64,000 nt of DNA, taken from contig NZ_FNVQ01000001.1 in assembly GCF_900108065.1 (NCBI RefSeq), positions 1,922,001-1,986,000 on the forward strand. The letters are read 5' to 3'. Of this stretch, positions 26,756-34,103 are shown piece by piece. The translations under genes and the position numbers were made by a program. This DNA is from Marinobacterium lutimaris (GTDB lineage Bacteria > Pseudomonadota > Gammaproteobacteria > Pseudomonadales > Balneatricaceae). The notes beneath the pieces were generated by a model. That model saw nothing but the letters and a program-made list of their open reading frames with translations, was not told the origin of the DNA and did no database searches. Within the stretch, counting starts at the first letter, position 1, and every line of letters begins with the position of its first letter.

Positions 26756-26771
26756 TGCGAAAGCTGTACCA
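26756..26771 (-). promoter_or_regulatory. sigma-54 (-24/-12) promoter of nifH
   Basis: Minus-strand TGGTACAGCTTTCGCA: GG and GC separated by ten bases, matching the nifH class TGGYAY-N5-TYGCA. The leader to the nifH start is about 80 bases. Confidence 0.85.
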
Positions 26772-26868
26772 AAACGGGCACAAGGCAGTATCCGCCTGTT
26801 TTTCAAAGGGTTTATATCTACAATCACTGAATTGGCCGTAGCGATGTCACGACAAAGAGGGGGTTGTC

Positions 26869-26884
26869 TGTCGTAACAACAACA
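26869..26884. promoter_or_regulatory. NifA upstream activator site, nifH-proximal
   Basis: TGT-N10-ACA (TGTCGTAACAACAACA) about 100 bases upstream of the nifH -24 element and about 120 bases from the divergent SIR2 promoter. Confidence 0.65.
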
Positions 26885-26917
26885 AAAAACCCTTAGCTTT
26901 GTCAGGGCTTATACCTC

Positions 26918-26933
26918 TGTCGAAAATGCGACA
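26918..26933. promoter_or_regulatory. NifA upstream activator site, second
   Basis: TGT-N10-ACA (TGTCGAAAATGCGACA), itself an almost perfect palindrome, between the divergent nifH and SIR2 sigma-54 promoters (about 147 and 72 bases away). It is placed to serve both. Confidence 0.75.
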
Positions 26934-27004
26934 ATCAGCCACATCTTTACCAACGCACCTCCCCCTTCCCGCCTTTCAGTTCTTTAAGATCAAACACTTA
27001 TCCG

Positions 27005-27020
27005 TGGCGTAACTATTGCA
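27005..27020 (+). promoter_or_regulatory. sigma-54 (-24/-12) promoter of the SIR2-fold gene
   Basis: Plus-strand TGGCGTAACTATTGCA: -24 TGGC and -12 TTGCA with exact spacing. It is about 70 bases before the gene start. This suggests NifA-dependent co-expression with nitrogenase. Confidence 0.8.
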
Positions 27021-27091
27021 GTTCGTGCATATGGCCCGATGAACCTAGTGACGGGTCTCCATTGTCCGAACCCAACATGAAAGGCCCTGCC

Positions 27092-27931
27092 ATGTATAAA
27101 GAGCTAATTGAAGGAATACAGAGCGGTAAGATCGTCCCCTATCTCGGCGCCGGCGCCCTTAAGGATGTCACCAGCAAAGTGGACGGCAGCCCTATCCCTG
27201 CCGACAGCGACAGCCTTATTCTGGCGATGAACAACGGTCAACCGATGGCGCCGCGGCTGATGTATGAATTCCCGCGCGCGGCCATGAGCATGGAGAACAA
27301 GAAAGGTCGCAGCTTCGTCACCCGTTTCCTTAACGAGACCTACGGCGAAAAAGAGTGGAGCCGGGGCCAGCTGCACGACTGGTTGGCAGACCTGAAGCCC
27401 AACTACGTGATCGATGTAAACCGCGATACCCAGCTGCTCGACAGTTACGCGGATACCGAACATACCCTGATCATGGGGGTAGCACGGATCATGGCCAGCG
27501 ACTTCCGTTTCAAGATTTTCCATTACGACGGCAGCAGCTATAAGGAGATTGAACAGAGCGCGGTCAACGCCAGCCTGCCGATCCTGTTCAAACCACTGGG
27601 CGCCCCCAAGCCGGAATCCAACTACATCGCCGCCGATGCCGACTTTGTCGACTACATCACCGAACTGATGGGTGGGTTCGCTATTCCTTCCTTCCTGAAG
27701 GAGTATCGCCAGCAGAAGCAGTACCTGTTCCTGGGGATGCGCTTCACCCGCGATACCGAGCGTATGGTCATGAGCGATATCATCTACTCCGCCGACCAGC
27801 CTGCCGGTTGGGCGTTTATCCCGGAGCCCAACGATAAGGAACGCCGCTTCTGCCGGCTGAAGAAGATCGAGATTATCGAAGAGGACTGGACCGCCCTGCT
27901 GAATGCTGAGGCTGTTCGCGCCTCCGCCTGA
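27092..27931 (+). CDS. nif-linked SIR2-fold protein, probably catalytically altered
   Basis: A 279-residue protein with a SIR2-type NAD-binding opening (GKIVPYLGAGALKDV) and the later features of the SIR2-like (SIR2_2) fold: FRFKIFHYDGS, ILFKPLGAPKPESNYIAADADFVDYITEL, then QKQYLFLGMRFTRDTERMV. In active relatives the segment before 'P...y..t..dy' reads LHG with the catalytic His; here it is KPLG, so the His seems to be lost. It diverges from nifH and has its own -24/-12 promoter, so a nitrogen-fixation role is likely but unknown. The ATG at 27092 has AAAGG before it; ATGs at 27062 and 27077 are alternatives. Confidence 0.8.
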   Translation: MYKELIEGIQSGKIVPYLGAGALKDVTSKVDGSPIPADSDSLILAMNNGQPMAPRLMYEFPRAAMSMENKKGRSFVTRFLNETYGEKEWSRGQLHDWLADLKPNYVIDVNRDTQLLDSYADTEHTLIMGVARIMASDFRFKIFHYDGSSYKEIEQSAVNASLPILFKPLGAPKPESNYIAADADFVDYITELMGGFAIPSFLKEYRQQKQYLFLGMRFTRDTERMVMSDIIYSADQPAGWAFIPEPNDKERRFCRLKKIEIIEEDWTALLNAEAVRASA

Positions 27932-27937
27932 CCCTGT

Positions 27938-27966
27938 CCCGCTCCGTCCCCCACGGCCGGAGCGGG
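27938..27966 (+). terminator. terminator after the SIR2-fold gene
   Basis: A perfect 9-bp GC stem (CCCGCTCCG/CGGAGCGGG) starting 7 bases after the stop codon, followed by CCGCTTTC. It is a strong stem with a weak T-tract. Confidence 0.65.
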
Positions 27967-28641
27967 CCGCTTTCACAGCAGCGCCAGCGCAGAACCCCGC
28001 ATGCAGATTGCGACCAGCATCGAATCCAGACGGTCGCTGACCGCCCCGACCAAGTAAAAATCCACCTGCATAGCAGGTGGCTTTGCAGGGAGCCTGGGTA
28101 AACCTGCCGACGGATGCCTGGACCACCCGTATCTAATTCCTTTTCGAGGCCGGTTTCGGCTGCTGCCGAGCAAAGAGACTTGTGCGGACAAGTCCCTTTG
28201 CAATCCCAAACCGCCCCTAAGGCTTGGTCGGCTGCGCCGACTTCCCTGCGCTTCTCGTCTGAAAGAGCGGGAAAGGAAACTCACCGCTTCGCGGCTCAAA
28301 CAGCCTTTCCCTTGTTTCTCTTTCAGCCTGCGATGCTCGGCTGCACCAAAGGGGATGGATTGCTGCGCTCAGATAGCCACGAGCCATCGAGCCCCGTTAT
28401 CGATACGGTGCGAGAAAGGCATAGCCTCGACTAAACGATCACTGCCTCCATAAGAGATGGTTTAAGAGCAACAATAAAAGTCTCTAAAAAAAGACCCTTT
28501 TCACAAAAACCACTTAGACCTAAGTAGCAAAAAGCCACGTAATAGCGTATTTTTTGCTCTAGATCATGGATCTGATTGCACCTTTGCTGGACGCACTTCT
28601 TACTTTTTGAATAAGTGGTTTATTGGTTCCGCGGGAGCGCT
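27967..28641. other. gene-free, structured 0.67-kb stretch before the chemoreceptor
   Basis: No convincing protein gene. Three inverted repeats stand out: CCACCTGC-ATA-GCAGGTGG at 28062-28080 flanked by AAAAAT and CTTT; GACTTGT-GCGG-ACAAGTC at 28177-28194; and nested GAAAGAG...CTCTTTC with GGAAAGG...CCTTTCC at 28261-28324. The first resembles end hairpins of IS200/IS605-type elements, so a decayed element or its non-coding RNA is possible. From about 28440 the sequence turns AT-rich and should hold the chemoreceptor promoter. Confidence 0.45.
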
Positions 28642-30561
28642 ATGTCACTGCAACGCAAGTTCATCCTTTCCCTTTCCGTCGCGGTTATTGTCTTTGGCCT
28701 GATCAGTGTGATCCTCGCCGTCGGCAAAAAGTCAGGCGAGATTCAAACCCAGGTCGACAGCGAAACCAACCAGCTGAGCAACGAAACGATCCGCCTGCTG
28801 GATGTCACCAACAGCATCATGTCCGAGCGCGTGCAGAGCAGCATGAAACTGCTGATGCAGCGCGGTAAGGCGAAAGGTGAAGCCAGCCAGGGAAGCCGCA
28901 CCAGCGTGGGCGGAACCAGCGTGCCCAACCTTCTGCTGGGCGGCGAGCCTCAGGCCAACAACTTCACCCTGGTTGATCAGCTGACCGATGTCATGGGCGG
29001 CACCGCCACCCTGTTCAGCCGCGACGGCGATAACTTTGTCCGGGTATCGACCAACGTCGTTAAGGACGGTAAGCGCGCTATAGGCACACTGCTCGCCCCC
29101 GAGGGTAAAGCGATGGCGGCAATCCGACAGAACCGCGCCTACTATGGCGAGGTGGATATACTCGGCCAGCCCTATCTCACCGGCTACGCTCCCATCGAAG
29201 GCGCCAACGGCACCATCGGTATCTGGTACGTGGGCTACTCCGCCGACCTTCAGGCGCTGGAGACATCCGTTGCCGGAGCCCGCATCCTGGACAAGGGCTT
29301 TGTCGCCCTGCGCGATGGCAAGGGCCAGATTCGAGTCACTTCCGATCATATGAGCGCTGAGCAGGTGAACAACATTGTCGCCAACCCGGGCTCGGACTGG
29401 ACGGTCAAGGTCGTGCCCTACGCCCCCTGGGGCTATGACGTGATTCTTGGTTACTCCAACACCGAAGTCAGTGGACTGATCCGCAGTGAAGCGCTGATGC
29501 AGATCGGCTTTGTGCTCGGCGGCGGGCTGTTGCTGATCCTGATTCTGTCGCTGCTGGTTCACCGCATGGTTGGCCGCCCGATGGATAACTACATCAAGGC
29601 GATCGATAACCTGGCCGATGGCGAGGGCGACCTGACCATGCGCTTCAACGAGTCCGGCAACGATGAATTCGGGCATATGGCCAAGGGCTTCAACAAACTG
29701 CTGCAGCGCATTCAACAGACCATTGGCGACTCACGCCAGGCTGCCACCGAACTCACTCACGCTGCGCAAAACCTCTCCCGCATCGCCAGCCAGTCCAGCG
29801 AGGCCGTGACCGCCCTGAGCCGCGAAACGGAGCAGGTTGCCGCTGCGACCCACGAGATGAGCCAGTCCGCCGAGGCGGTTACCGAGGGCGCAGCGGTCGC
29901 CGAGCAACACGCCCGCGCAGCCAATACCGAGGTCAGTCACGCCGGCGACAGCCTGCTGCAGACCATCGCCAATATTGAGAAACAGGCCAACGAGATTCAG
30001 GCATCCAGCGATGCGGTCAATGAACTGGCCAGCGCATCCCACGATATCAGCGGCGTGCTGGCGGTGATTCGAGGTGTAGCCGAACAGACCAACCTGCTGG
30101 CCCTTAATGCGGCCATCGAAGCAGCACGAGCCGGTGAGCAGGGCCGAGGCTTTGCGGTGGTCGCCGATGAAGTGCGCTCACTCGCCTCCCGGACCCAGGC
30201 CTCCACCGAGGAGATCCGCGAAATGGTTGAACGTCTGCAGAACGGCGCGGAAGCGGCTTCCTCACGCATGAGCGCCACCCAGGCCAGCGCCATCGACAAC
30301 GCCAACAGCGCCCGTGCCGCCGGTGATATGCTGAACAGCGTGCTGGAAGCGGTGAATCGCATCGCCGTTGCCAACACCGAGATCGCCAGCGCCTCGGGCC
30401 AGCAGCAACAGGTGTCCGAAGAGGTCAGCCGTAACGTTGAAGGTATCCGCGAAGCCGGCGAACGCAGCGCCGAATACTCCACCCACACCTACGATGCCTG
30501 CGATGCGCTGACCAAACTGGCAGAAAAGCTGGACAGCCAGTTGGCCCATTACAAGGTCTAA
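28642..30561 (+). CDS. methyl-accepting chemotaxis protein with a Cache sensor
   Basis: A 639-residue transducer. It has a first transmembrane helix at residues about 8-28, a periplasmic Cache-type sensor (about 30-285; [19 protein letters not shown]..., [15 protein letters not shown]), a second helix (about 290-315), a HAMP domain ([24 protein letters not shown]) and a methyl-accepting coiled coil with the kinase-contact tip [31 protein letters not shown]. It couples an unknown periplasmic signal to CheA/CheW. The start at 28642 follows GGGAG. It stands alone; no che genes are nearby. There is no NWETF-type pentapeptide at the C-terminus. Confidence 0.93.
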   Translation: MSLQRKFILSLSVAVIVFGLISVILAVGKKSGEIQTQVDSETNQLSNETIRLLDVTNSIMSERVQSSMKLLMQRGKAKGEASQGSRTSVGGTSVPNLLLGGEPQANNFTLVDQLTDVMGGTATLFSRDGDNFVRVSTNVVKDGKRAIGTLLAPEGKAMAAIRQNRAYYGEVDILGQPYLTGYAPIEGANGTIGIWYVGYSADLQALETSVAGARILDKGFVALRDGKGQIRVTSDHMSAEQVNNIVANPGSDWTVKVVPYAPWGYDVILGYSNTEVSGLIRSEALMQIGFVLGGGLLLILILSLLVHRMVGRPMDNYIKAIDNLADGEGDLTMRFNESGNDEFGHMAKGFNKLLQRIQQTIGDSRQAATELTHAAQNLSRIASQSSEAVTALSRETEQVAAATHEMSQSAEAVTEGAAVAEQHARAANTEVSHAGDSLLQTIANIEKQANEIQASSDAVNELASASHDISGVLAVIRGVAEQTNLLALNAAIEAARAGEQGRGFAVVADEVRSLASRTQASTEEIREMVERLQNGAEAASSRMSATQASAIDNANSARAAGDMLNSVLEAVNRIAVANTEIASASGQQQQVSEEVSRNVEGIREAGERSAEYSTHTYDACDALTKLAEKLDSQLAHYKV

Positions 30562-30577
30562 ACTGCTTAGTAAGCCA

Positions 30578-30606
30578 GCCCCCGGTAAACTGCACGCGCC
30601 GGGGGC
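30578..30606 (+). terminator. possible terminator after the chemoreceptor gene
   Basis: An 8-bp GC stem (GCCCCCGG/CCGGGGGC) with a 13-base loop, 16 bases after the stop. There is no T-tract, so efficiency is doubtful. Confidence 0.5.
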
Positions 30607-30779
30607 TCGATCCGCTGGGCCTACCGGAATTTTCGGCTCTGCTGATACCATCCTCCCGGCAGGCCCTAAAACACGCAAATCCCGCCCTTCGCCTTTACAC
30701 CCTGCATACACTCTGGCTAGATAAACACCAGCTACAGTGACACCTACAAACGGCTATTAACCGAGACTAAGCGCTCAGC

Positions 30780-31193
30780 ATGAAAAAATATTCAATATAT
30801 AAATATCTGATTATATTAATATTTTTGTTTAGCCGGCATATAGGGTACGCGTCGGAGCCGGAAAGCGACGCATCCTACCTGCAAAGCTTGAAAGCGATCT
30901 CCCAGATCGAAGGCAACGGCAGTAACGAGCTGCTGACCCTGCTCAGAGAATCTTCCGATCAGCTCGTCGAGCACTGGTCTGCCCCACTGGCCACAGAGAT
31001 AGCGCGCGTTTTTAACCTGCTGCTAGATGCCAACCAGAATTATTTTTTGGTGGAGCTGATCGAACCCGCCGTTGAAGGCCAGCCCGATAAATTCCCTCCT
31101 GTTCTGGAAAAAGGACTGTCCGATGAAAACTACCAACTCTACAAAGAGCTACTTCAGATAGAGCGCCGCGAAGAGATCGAAGGCAACGGCTGA
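30780..31193 (+). CDS. uncharacterised exported protein
   Basis: A 137-residue protein with an AT-rich 5' end encoding a signal peptide (MKKYSIYKYLIILIFLFSRHIGYA), then an acidic helical domain of about 110 residues (SYLQSLKAISQIEGNGSNELLTLLRES..., LATEIARVFNLLLDANQ). No family is recognised. The first 60 bases are much richer in A and T than the rest. It lies 29 bases before the lipoyl-like membrane protein and probably forms an operon with it. Confidence 0.65.
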   Translation: MKKYSIYKYLIILIFLFSRHIGYASEPESDASYLQSLKAISQIEGNGSNELLTLLRESSDQLVEHWSAPLATEIARVFNLLLDANQNYFLVELIEPAVEGQPDKFPPVLEKGLSDENYQLYKELLQIERREEIEGNG

Positions 31194-31222
31194 ATTTGTA
31201 GCGACTAACCCGGGCACTCCTG

Positions 31223-32473
31223 ATGTCAGACAAGCTGAAACACGCAAGACCGCCACAGTCTCTGGACTTTCCTATCGTTGTCGAAGAGTGCTTCTTCGAA
31301 CCGGGGCAGTACATTTCCGAGGGTGACCAGCTTTATATATTTAAAGACTCAGCTGGCCGCAAGGTGATCATGCGCTCTCCGCTAACGGGAAGCGTCGCCG
31401 AGGGTCCTGTTGCTGTGGGTTCGGCTCTGCCCAAGGGGATGCCCGTCGTTGGCGTTTATACGACAGATTCAGCTGGCACAAAAGCAGATACTCGAACCGC
31501 TCAACAGGCAGCGCCAGAAAAGCCCGCGACCGAAAGCCCTGTTGCCGACAATGGACCAACATCGGGAGCGGGCAGTTCAGACGGGGTTTCACAAGCTGTC
31601 GAGAAAGCGCGGGAAAACGCCCCATCCGGATTCATGCAAAAATTCTGGAGCAGCGATAAGCCCGGGGTCTCCTGGGGTGGAGTGGGACCGATTTTCAAAC
31701 TCGTTATTTTTTACGCGCTTCTGGTGCTGATATTTAACTTGGCTCTGCGTATTACCTTTCCCGATCTGGCTCTAGAAAACAGGTTATTACCCTCGATCGG
31801 ATTAATTCTCCTGGCGATCTGGCTGACGCTGCTAACGGCAAGTCGGTGGCGCCGACGCCCCTCTCCCATCGGGCTCTATACAACGCTGATTCCCCTGGTG
31901 ATCGCCGGCATCTTTATATCGATCCTGCCGGACAGGGAGCTCGCCAAAGCAACCGGCTTTCGAGCGGACAGGTTATGGGCCTTTTTTCACCAGCCCGGAA
32001 ACAACGACGCACCACCGGTCACGAAGTCTGCTCCCTCCTCCGAGCCTGAGCCGCCTTCGGCCTCGGCACCCTCCCGTTGCTTCGTAGAAATCGTCCAGCA
32101 TTGCGAGGGCGCTTACAGCAGCACAGTCAAAAACTGGTCCATCGTTAAACGCCATGAGAGCAATCTGCCAGCGGATCTTTGTACCGAGGGCCTCCAGGCA
32201 CTCGCTTACACGCCTTATAGCGGAGAGCTCTCCTACCCCAGCGATTTTCCCGCCCGTTTCAAACCGGCGGTCGAACCTATGCTCAAGAGATTCGAGCAGG
32301 GCGTAAAAACGCAGCACGCCGATTGCGCCGTCATGCCCTGGAGTTCAGCAACACTGAAGATTGTTCCCAACGAAGAGCTGGCCCAGATCCCCGGCGGGAA
32401 AAGGAAATGTACCTCCAGCCCCCAACCTACTGCCAGCGACTCGGTCAGCAGTTATGTGTGTGCCCGTTTTTAG
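31223..32473 (+). CDS. membrane protein with an N-terminal biotinyl/lipoyl-like domain
   Basis: A 416-residue protein with an unusual order. Residues about 15-80 read like a lipoyl/barrel-sandwich hybrid fold (EPGQYISEGDQLYIFKDSAG, then MRSPLTGSVAEGPVAVGSAL) but lack the usual modified-lysine 'E.MKM' or 'DKA' turn. A Pro/Ala/Ser linker follows, then three transmembrane helices (about 155-175, 190-207, 215-235), a second Pro/Ser linker and a C-terminal Cys-rich domain (CFVEIVQHCEGAY..., DLCTEG, HADCAVM, KRKCTSS, SSYVCARF). I do not recognise the family. The barrel-sandwich part suggests an adaptor or efflux-like role, but no partner transporter is nearby. Confidence 0.65.
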   Translation: MSDKLKHARPPQSLDFPIVVEECFFEPGQYISEGDQLYIFKDSAGRKVIMRSPLTGSVAEGPVAVGSALPKGMPVVGVYTTDSAGTKADTRTAQQAAPEKPATESPVADNGPTSGAGSSDGVSQAVEKARENAPSGFMQKFWSSDKPGVSWGGVGPIFKLVIFYALLVLIFNLALRITFPDLALENRLLPSIGLILLAIWLTLLTASRWRRRPSPIGLYTTLIPLVIAGIFISILPDRELAKATGFRADRLWAFFHQPGNNDAPPVTKSAPSSEPEPPSASAPSRCFVEIVQHCEGAYSSTVKNWSIVKRHESNLPADLCTEGLQALAYTPYSGELSYPSDFPARFKPAVEPMLKRFEQGVKTQHADCAVMPWSSATLKIVPNEELAQIPGGKRKCTSSPQPTASDSVSSYVCARF

Positions 32474-32892
32474 AGGCAAAGAGCTCCAGACGACACGAGA
32501 TCTGTCAGATCTCATTTCCGGTGGAATAACCCGCCCATCATCAGGAGCATTTCACACTGAATAAGACTAGGCCTGCCAAGCAAAATCTCACATTCAGTGA
32601 AATGATTTCGTACGGTTTCTTACTTAGCCTGAAACCGATAGCAGAGGCATTCTATTAGGCACGAAGAGTCATTAAGCACAGCGATAACTCTAGACGGAAG
32701 GGACGGTCTGACATTGCAGACCGTTGTTGGTCCGAAGCGAACATTCGGCTCTTAGAGCCAAATGCCAGCGATCGGCAGTCTTTAACGTCCGAGCTAGTGA
32801 CTTGCCCATAACTGGCCATAACATGCTTCATCTACCCGCCTGGGAGGCTTTGCGTGTTGCGTCCATTTTATGTCTGCTTTGTCCTTTCAAAC
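32474..32892. other. gene-free stretch
   Basis: About 420 bases between convergent genes without a supportable gene. It contains several short inverted repeats (for example GGTCTG...CAGACC near 32705-32721 and CGAACATTCG near 32738) but nothing I can name. Confidence 0.45.
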
Positions 32893-33537
32893 TCAATCCG
32901 CAAAATCCAAAGAAAGAAACATCCTCATGCCTCCCTCTGCCACTGGAGGAGAGCGGTGTACTACCCCAAAGCCTTCATTCTCAAACCAGCCATCACCTTT
33001 CAGTAGAGCCACATCACCGGTACTAATCTGTTCGAACCTGTCCGGTTCTGTTTCCGGGATACGTGGGCAGCCATTTTGCGGTTCTGGTAGCCAGTGGGTG
33101 CCGGCGCCGCTAAAGCAGGTGACAAGGCGAGCGGGCAGAAAATCTACGTGAAACTTCGGACACATGGCGCGTCGCAGTGTGGCCAGGCGCACACCGATCT
33201 GTTCCGGCTCGAACAGACACTGATACATCTCCACCAGTTCGCAGATGTTGTTGACCAGTGCTTCTTTACCTTCGAAAGTTGGCAATGCCCCGTTGAGTTG
33301 AATGGCAGTTTCTGCGCGCATCTCTTCACCGGTACCGATCAGACATCGCAGGCTAACCTGGCGGTTGGATTCGGCGAGTTGAGCCATGTAGTGTTCGATC
33401 TTCTTTTCCAGGTCGCGTTGCCAAACGGCGAGGTTACATTCAGGTTGGTAAATTTCACCCAGTACTTCGGCTTGGTTACCAATACGTGCAACTCGAGCGG
33501 GTTGCTGGGTTAAAACTGCGTGGTTTGTTGCATTCAT
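32893..33537 (-). CDS. DUF1826 protein, Zur-linked
   Basis: A 214-residue cytosolic protein matching DUF1826 along its length: VLGEIYQPECNLAVWQRDLEKKIEHYMAQL, LVNNICELVEMYQCLFEPEQIGVRLATLRRAMCPKFHVDFLPARLVTCFSGAGTHWLPE and ISTGDVALLKGDGWFENEGFGVVHRSPP. The conserved Cys/His set (MCPKFHVD, LVTC, GTHW, VVHRSP) looks like a metal site. The family is typical of Zur regulons, and a Zur box lies 40 bases upstream of the ATG at 33537. The frame continues upstream to 33624, but that part runs through the Zur box and is rejected. The function is unknown. Confidence 0.85.
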   Translation of the reverse strand: MNATNHAVLTQQPARVARIGNQAEVLGEIYQPECNLAVWQRDLEKKIEHYMAQLAESNRQVSLRCLIGTGEEMRAETAIQLNGALPTFEGKEALVNNICELVEMYQCLFEPEQIGVRLATLRRAMCPKFHVDFLPARLVTCFSGAGTHWLPEPQNGCPRIPETEPDRFEQISTGDVALLKGDGWFENEGFGVVHRSPPVAEGGMRMFLSLDFAD

Positions 33538-33576
33538 CGTGATTAGTGTCTTTACCAGGTTCGTCGGAGCCAATAA

Positions 33577-33591
33577 TGTTATGATATAACA
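33577..33591. promoter_or_regulatory. Zur operator between DUF1826 gene and hisI paralogue
   Basis: The core TGTTATGATATAACA is a near-perfect palindrome differing at one base from the box at 3748. It lies between divergent genes, both of types known from zinc-starvation regulons, so one operator can control both. Confidence 0.85.
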
Positions 33592-33782
33592 ATACATAAA
33601 TATGCAGCTGTGTTGAACCCGCAAGACACTCTGTCTGTACCGCTTAACCCAAAGCCCAGGAATAACGACGACGTCAATGACACGCGCCCATTTCCAACAG
33701 ATCGCCCCACCCCCAGAGCACTGAATTCCCCAAAGATGATTTTTTAAAGCAGCCTGCCTGGACCCGAGATGGACTTATCCCG

Positions 33783-34103
33783 GTGATCACCCAGCAGCAT
33801 CCTAGCGGTGAGGTACTGATGCTGACCTGGATGAACCGGGGATCACTGAACCTGAAAACTGGGTGGGTGACTTACGGGTCCCGTTCCCGCAACCCCCTAT
33901 GGATAAAAGGTGAGAGTCGTGGGCATATGCAACGTGTGATCGAGCTACGCACCGATTGCGATGGAGACACCTCACTTTGCCTGGTGGACCAGGGCATGCC
34001 CGCTCCACAAATGCATCTGTGTAATTCACCCTGGACAGAGCTCAGTTCACAAACTGTACGAAGATACTCTGGGCTTGATCGCAGCTTCCATACCTGGCGC
34101 TGA
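33783..34103 (+). CDS. HisI paralogue (phosphoribosyl-AMP cyclohydrolase-like), 5' end probably frameshifted
   Basis: A HisI-family protein. GEVLMLTWMNRGSL, GSRSRNPLWIKGESRGHMQRVIELRTDCDGD and LVDQG align with the histidine-pathway enzyme that opens the PRAMP ring. The zinc ligand block of canonical HisI (GPACHTG...SCF) reads GMPAPQMHLCNSPW here, so one ligand Cys is missing. Zur-controlled paralogues of zinc enzymes are known to work with altered metal needs. The GTG at 33783 gives a protein lacking the usual N-terminus. The same frame continues upstream without start (EFPKDDF...TRDGLIPV), while an ATG at 33677 lies in another frame; a one-base slip in the C run at 33710-33714 would join them. 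It overlaps pbpC tail-to-tail by 62 bases. Confidence 0.7.
   Translation: MITQQHPSGEVLMLTWMNRGSLNLKTGWVTYGSRSRNPLWIKGESRGHMQRVIELRTDCDGDTSLCLVDQGMPAPQMHLCNSPWTELSSQTVRRYSGLDRSFHTWR

Noticed and set aside
28732-29715. 327-codon minus-strand open frame opposite the chemoreceptor
   Set aside because: It is antisense to the Cache sensor and HAMP coding region and has no family features.
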